Below the pieces are notes generated by a model, which saw nothing but the letters and a program-made list of their open reading frames with translations, was not told the origin of the DNA and did not search any database. A stretch of DNA of 64,000 nucleotides from Apostichopus japonicus (lineage: Eukaryota > Echinodermata > Holothuroidea > Aspidochirotida > Stichopodidae), in the NCBI RefSeq assembly GCF_037975245.1, contig NC_092565.1, positions 14,723,499-14,787,498 of the forward strand, given 5' to 3'. This document shows, piece after piece, positions 59,601-64,000 of this stretch (within the stretch, counting starts at the first letter, position 1; every line of letters starts with the position of its first letter). The position numbers and the translations under genes are program-made.

Positions 59601-62600
59601 TCACGTCCTGTCCCTTCATCACAAAGGACACAGGTCAGTATTATTAGCTTTCACTTCTAAAGAAATATTCTCAAGGTGAAGGAAATGGGTAACATGAAGA
59701 TAGAAATGAAACAACAGGAGCGTGGACAGATGTTGTAGTCTACGTTATACTCCATTCAGTTCAATAATTGTTAGACACTTTTTCAATAGCATGCTTTAAC
59801 CATTGATTTATTTGTGCTGCTTGTTCAATTATAGCCATGATCCTTGTTCCTATTTATAGCCATACTCCATGGTTATATTATAGCCGAAATCTATGGCCAT
59901 ATTAAAGCCATACTCTATGGCCATATTATAGGTTAAACTTATAGCCCAAATATATCCATACTCTATGGTCATATTAGAACCATACTCTATGGTCATACTA
60001 TATCCATACTCTATGGTCATACTATAGCCATGCTGTATGGTCATACTATAGCCATGCTCCATGGTTATATAATATCCATACTCTATGGTTATATTATAGC
60101 CATACTCTATGGTCATATTAGAACCATACTCTATGGTTATATTATAGCCATAATCTATGGTCATACTATATCCATACTCTATGGTCATACTATAGCCATA
60201 CTCTATGGTCATACTATATCCATACTGTATGCATACTATATCCATACTCTATGGTCATACTATAGCCATACTCCATGGTCATACTATATCCATACTCCAT
60301 GGTCATATTATAGCCATACTCTATGGTTATATTATAGCCATACTCTACGGTTATATTATAGCCATGCTCCATGGTTATATAATAGCCATACTCTATGGTT
60401 ATATTATAGCCATACTCTATGGTCATATTATAGCCATGCTCCATGGTTATATAATATCCATACTCTATGGTCATACTATAGCCATGCTGTATGGTCATAC
60501 TATAGCCATGCTCCATGGTTATATAATATCCATACTCTATGGTTATATTATAGCCATACTCTATGGTCATATTAGAACCATACTCTATGGTTATATTATA
60601 GCCATACTCTATGGTCATACTATATCCATACTCTATGGTCATACTATAGCCATACTCTATGGTCATACTATATCCATACTGTATGGTCATACTATATCCA
60701 TACTCTATGGTCATACTATAGCCATACTCCATGGTCATACTATATCCATACTCCATGGTCATATTATAGCCATACTCTATGGTTATATTATAGCCATACT
60801 CTACGGTTATATTATAGCCATGCTCCATGGTTATATAATAGCCATACTCTATGGTTATATTATAGCCATACTCTATGGTCATATTATAGCCATGCTCCAT
60901 GGTTATATAATATCCATATTCTATGGTCATACTATATCCATACTGTATGGTCATACTATATCCATACTCCATGCTCATATTATAGCCATACTCTATGGTT
61001 ATATTATAGCCATACTCTACGGTTATATTATAGCCATGCTCCATGGTTATATAATAGCCATACTCTATGGTCGTATTATAGCCCTACTCTATGGTCATAT
61101 TATTCATAGCCATGCTTCATGGTCATATTAGAACCATACTCTATGGTCATACTATATCCATACTCTATGCTCATATTAGAGCCATACTCTATGGTCATAC
61201 TATAGCCATGCTCCATGGTTATATAATATCCGTACTCTATGGTTATATTATAGCCATACATTATGGTCATACTATAGCCATATTCTATGCTCATATTATA
61301 GCCATACTCTATGGTCATACTATATCCATACTCTATGGTCATACTATATCCATACTCTATGGTCATACTATATCCATACTCTGTGGTCATATTAGAGCCT
61401 TACTCTATGGTCATTATTGCCATGCTCAATGGTCATACTATATCCATACTCCATGGTCATCTTATATCCATACTCTATAGTCATACTTTATGCATACTCT
61501 GTGGTTATATTATAGCCATACGCTGTGGTTATTAATATCTTACAGGTTACTGGCCTCTGGTTTTAGTGTTTTCTAAAGATAGCTAAGAAAATGACCATTT
61601 GTTATTATCAGTATTGATTGATTGATACATGTCTATTTAACTGATTGACTGATTAAACCATTAGGAAGCAAAGCAGCTCTTAGCCCAGAGATCAGCCAAC
61701 CCAAGAGATCAGTTTGAGCCGCAGTGGGGCTCAGAAGAACCACCGTCCCCACCCCGTAAACAACCCATTCAGCTTCCAAGAGCACCGGAACCGGAACCCG
61801 AACAGGAACCTCCTCAACAGGAAGAGGAGCTCTATGATGAGACAGATTTACAAGAACCAGAACCAGAACAGCCTCCAGCAAATGAGTGGGGAGGTAGGAA
61901 CAGAGACTCAATTGTTTCTCAGAGATGAAATGGACCATTATAAGAATCTTTTATGTCTTAACTGGTGAATTGTTAGTTCCTATATTTATCAAGGTTAAGA
62001 AAGAACATAGCACAATGTACTGCCTAGGTATCCCTCAATGATATTCGTGGGCAGAAATTGTGCAATATTAATATTTTGTCCCTGTTAACTTCAATGGTCA
62101 ATGTTCTTTAATAACTTGATCTAGTCTGCGGAGTAGATACACTTTGTTATTATTATTTTCGGTTTTATAAAAAAAATTTAAAAAAGGTTAAGAAAGAACG
62201 GCTTGGTATTGAAAACTGCACGAATGTTTGGCAATGAAATGCATCTCCTCTTTGTTCCGGACAGAACCCGAAGAGCCTGAAGTAGATGATCAGCCTTTTT
62301 ATGATGAGACCGAGACTCAAGAGCAACCCTTGTATGATGAAACTGACCTGCAACCTCCACCACAACAACAACAAGAACCTGAAGAGGAACTTTATGAGGA
62401 AGCAGAGGTCCCTCAGTCTCCCCCTGCCCCAGGGGGAGGAGGAGGAGGAGGTTTGAGGGCTCAAGCGCTCTACGATTATCAAGCAGGTCAGTAGAATATG
62501 TAACCTGGTATTCTGCTAGTTAGTACTATCAAACTGCTTATGGGCTTTTTTAAGATATTCTGGCAATGTAGTACATGGAACGTCTCTTGAAGTATTATGT

Positions 62601-63599
62601 AATCAGCATTTTATGGTCGAACCAGAAAAATTATTCCTTTGAGTATCTTTCTTTGCTAAACATTAACCTATTATGGTATTAACAGGGTTAGTTAAACCAG
62701 AATCATATACTTGTCCACACTGTATGAGGTCTATAGAAATATTGTTCCATTGCTGTAATACAACCATCTGAAACACTGACTTTGACAGTACCAATCACTC
62801 GGATGCCATGTCAAGGCTTAATATAGAAGTAAAGTTAGGTAATAGTAAAAAACTATAATAGAAGCTCAATCCACATGTGTAGTAAGATGTGCAAACATTT
62901 CAGTAAATGGCTTTTGACATCCCACGAGGAGTAAACATTTGATATCATGTAAAGGAATTTAACATGCTAAGTATGTGGTTTATCCAATGTTCCCTTTCCA
63001 GAGACATCACTTGTCTGATAACGTTGATCTCACATGAAATTTGGCATCCACCAAAACAGTAGGCCCCTATTACAGGGCATTCTCATTAAGAATATGATGA
63101 GATCTCTACAAGATTAACCTTCTTGAGGTTGTGTTTACAAGGCTTTCACATGTCAACTCAAATGACATTCGATATGCCCCCCAAAAAACAAACAAGGATC
63201 TCCAGCTCAGCAGAGGAAACAATATTGTGAAATTTACCTTTCTGTCCCTTCTCGCGATACTGCGTGTACAAGCTATTTGTCACACAGGTACAAACCAGTA
63301 CACACATGGTTGCTAAGGTTACAATTGTCATGAAAAGCAAAGCAAAGCCTTGATTTGTTGAAGTCTTTTGCCACCTTCTACATTGACCCCAATGTCACAG
63401 AATGACGTCAAGATGGATGTTAATTGACTTTCTTCATTTTGTTTATATTCAAATTTCAGAGGATGAAACAGAGATAACCTTTGACCCCGGTGACATCATA
63501 GAAGACATTGAACAGATCGATGAGGGCTGGTGGAGAGGGACAAGTCCAGACGGCACCTATGGATTATTCCCAGCCAACTATGTGGAGCTAATAGAGTAA
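49816..63599 (+). CDS. DBNL: Drebrin-like protein (Abp1/HIP-55 type), 11 exons, 468 aa
   Basis: Actin-binding adaptor linking cortical F-actin to endocytosis and receptor signalling (family knowledge). Exons: 49816-49895, 50463-50518, 51453-51565, 51821-51895, 52253-52471, 52968-53119, 57314-57368, 59568-59633, 61665-61893, 62265-62486, 63460-63599. All introns are GT-AG and phases close on the TAA stop (469 codons with stop). Domains in order: ADF-H (1 to about 135), linker, coiled coil (about 182-255), acidic Pro/Gln-rich region with repeated YDE motifs, C-terminal SH3 (about 413-468). It is slightly longer than the vertebrate protein (about 430 aa) because of the YDE region. The start ACAAGCCATGG is in good context. 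Confidence 0.96.
50530..50660. repeat. 27-bp minisatellite in DBNL intron 2
   Basis: Three to four copies of the phrase ACTGAAACTGCTGTACTACA followed by CTGGCCC. It degrades rightward to about 50790 into CCCACTGAAACCTG words. It begins 12 bp after the exon 2 donor. Confidence 0.88.
52968..59633 (+). CDS. DBNL: DBNL exons 6-8: charged coiled coil
   Basis: Residues about 182-272. Exons 6-7 are almost all Glu, Gln, Arg, Lys and Ala (for example [39 protein letters not shown]), a single long helix as in vertebrate DBNL. Exon 8 is Ser-rich ([16 protein letters not shown]). Exon 6 ends at 53119 with the donor GTAAGT, and a hAT MITE starts 12 bp downstream of the exon end. Exons 6 and 7 are separated by a repeat-filled 4.2-kb intron. 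Confidence 0.93.
53132..53529. mobile_element. hAT-type MITE, intact, at DBNL exon 6 donor
   Basis: A 398-bp element with termini CAGTGGCGTAGC (left) and GCTCCGCCACTG (right), which are inverted repeats with one mismatch over 12 bp. It is flanked by the direct 8-bp repeat GTCATTAG at 53124-53131 and 53530-53537. The first two bases of the left duplication are bases 5-6 of the exon 6 donor GTAAGT. It has no ORF. An older inverted copy lies at 4460-4812. Confidence 0.95.
53575..56295. mobile_element. 2.7-kb repeat element rich in AGGTCA direct repeats (DBNL intron 6)
   Basis: It opens with a hairpin (13-bp arms, GGTTCCTTGCTTT then TTGC then the reverse complement, 53575-53604) followed by a TG microsatellite. 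The hairpin arm recurs near the right end (AAGCAAGGAACC at 56257). The interior is a degenerate tandem array with steps of about 300-660 bp. Anchor words AAAAACTAGTATTTT recur near 53979, 54637, 54931, 55339 and 55740, and ACGGTTGATATT-type words near 53879, 54538, 54833, 55242, 55643 and 55943. No protein is encoded. The family is not recognised with certainty, and the right limit is approximate. Confidence 0.75.
53621..53688. repeat. (TG)n microsatellite
   Basis: About 68 bp of TG with a few TA interruptions, inside the element that starts at 53575. Confidence 0.97.
56296..57313. other. Remainder of DBNL intron 6
   Basis: Non-coding. Apart from a G run at about 56420-56427, I see no repeat or gene. 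Confidence 0.6.
57867..57970. repeat. 30-bp tandem repeat in DBNL intron 7
   Basis: Three copies of ACTATGTTTAGTGACTCATT followed by CTATCGGTTT, with minor variants. Confidence 0.85.
59829..61535. repeat. 24-bp satellite with 456-bp higher-order period (DBNL intron 8)
   Basis: About 70 monomers of a 24-bp unit built from CATACTCTATGG and TCATACTATAGC, with variants CTCC/CTCT, GTCATAC/GTTATAT and TATAGCC/TATATCC. A series of 19 monomers (456 bp) starting at 60241 recurs with the same order of variants at 60697, and a partial third copy follows after about 60900. A 2-bp deletion near 60229 shifts the frame. Long ORFs on both strands (repeats like YGHTIAIL on plus and EYGYSMTI on minus) exist because 24 is divisible by 3 and the unit lacks stops in some frames. 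It lies wholly between exons 8 and 9. Confidence 0.95.
61665..63599 (+). CDS. DBNL: DBNL exons 9-11: YDE-repeat region and SH3 domain
   Basis: Residues 273-468. The acidic Pro/Gln-rich part has tyrosines in repeated contexts: ELYDETDLQ (Y329), FYDETETQ (Y361), LYDETDLQ (Y372) and LYEEAE (Y392). It also has a PxxP stretch ([11 protein letters not shown]) and a seven-Gly run. The SH3 domain has the ALYDYQA signature (exon 10), the split junction, then EGWWRG and [12 protein letters not shown] (exon 11), with all core aromatic residues present. The intron interrupts SH3 just after ALYDYQA. Confidence 0.95.
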
Positions 63600-63775
63600 C
63601 ACCGAGTTGCCCCAATTATAGTGCCAAAAACTCTTGGACAGAACATTACTTGCTAAGGTACTGAAAGAGAATATTAGCAGCAAGTTTAATATATAGAGGC
63701 AGATATATATCAAATCATGCTCAGCTTAGAAAGCTTTCATTCCAGCAAAATAGATAGCTTGCTGGTGTTATTGAT
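63600..63775 (+). other. DBNL 3' UTR, proximal part
   Basis: Follows the TAA stop. No AATAAA is seen before the minisatellite, so the transcript end is probably within or beyond it. Confidence 0.5.
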
Positions 63776-64000
63776 GCAGCCCAGCCCATTCCTAATCATG
63801 TGATCTAGCCCAGCCCATTTCCTGATGCTGTTATCTAGCCTAGCCCATTTCCTGATGATGTGATCCAGCCCATTTCTGATGATGTGATCCAGCCCAGCCC
63901 ATTCCTGATCATGTGATCCAGTCCAACCCGTTCCTAATCATGTGATCTAGCCCAGCCCATTCCTTATCATGTGATCCAGCCTAGCGCATTTCCTGAGGAT
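63776..64000. repeat. Minisatellite, about 29- to 30-bp unit, running off the window
   Basis: Eight or so copies of AGCCCATTCCTGATCATG followed by TGATCCAGCCC, with unit lengths of 25-30 bp. It continues past the right edge and lies in the 3' UTR or immediate 3' flank of DBNL. Confidence 0.9.

Noticed and set aside
60030-61480. Long ORFs of Tyr-Gly-His-Ile repeats (plus) and Glu-Tyr-Gly-Tyr repeats (minus)
   Set aside because: Both arise from a 24-bp satellite whose unit length is a multiple of three. Exon 8 reads into a stop before the array, and the DBNL frame closes perfectly without it.

Overview
This is a window of animal nuclear DNA: AT-rich, with multi-exon genes that use GT-AG introns, long introns, microsatellites, SINE-like copies and short inverted-repeat transposons. 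The protein content (an RRP12 orthologue, a drebrin-like/Abp1 orthologue, and a local family of leucine-rich-repeat membrane receptors) together with the repeat style suggests an invertebrate deuterostome. An echinoderm such as a sea cucumber is my best guess, but the species is not proven by anything in the sequence.

Layout. 1-10.2 kb is gene-poor DNA with two minisatellites (37-bp and 84-bp units), a near-perfect 40-bp-arm hairpin and hAT-like MITE fragments. 10.3-20.8 kb is a receptor cluster: two intact single-coding-exon LRR type I membrane proteins (10297-12570 and 18418-20751), with the broken 5' end of a third paralogue (about 15869-16060) and older duplicated non-coding blocks between and around them. 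The two intact genes share a 439-codon LRR ectodomain at about 97% DNA identity with no indel, yet their signal peptides, stalks, membrane segments and cytoplasmic tails are different.

23.8-46.3 kb is a complete 27-exon RRP12 gene. All exon phases close to give 1307 codons, close to the vertebrate protein. Its introns hold SINEs, MITEs, a minisatellite that copied a splice donor, and a partial exon duplication. 46.5-47.5 kb holds a second copy of a TTAA-flanked MITE and a relic of a NACHT/STAND NTPase (Walker B motif).

49.8-63.6 kb is a complete 11-exon drebrin-like (DBNL/Abp1) gene of 468 codons: ADF-H domain, coiled coil, a tail of repeated Tyr-Asp-Glu motifs, and an SH3 domain. Its introns hold a hAT MITE with intact 8-bp target duplications right at a splice donor, a 2.7-kb element rich in AGGTCA direct repeats, and a 1.7-kb 24-bp satellite with a 456-bp higher-order period that is open in frames on both strands. 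A further roughly 30-bp minisatellite runs off the right edge in the 3' flank.

RRP12 (nucleolar ribosome biogenesis and export) and DBNL (cortical actin and endocytosis) are housekeeping neighbours on the same strand with no evident functional link. The LRR cluster and the NACHT relic are the lineage-variable, probably immunity-related part of the window. Exon boundaries were placed by eye from splice consensus, phase continuity and remembered family similarity, not by RNA evidence.
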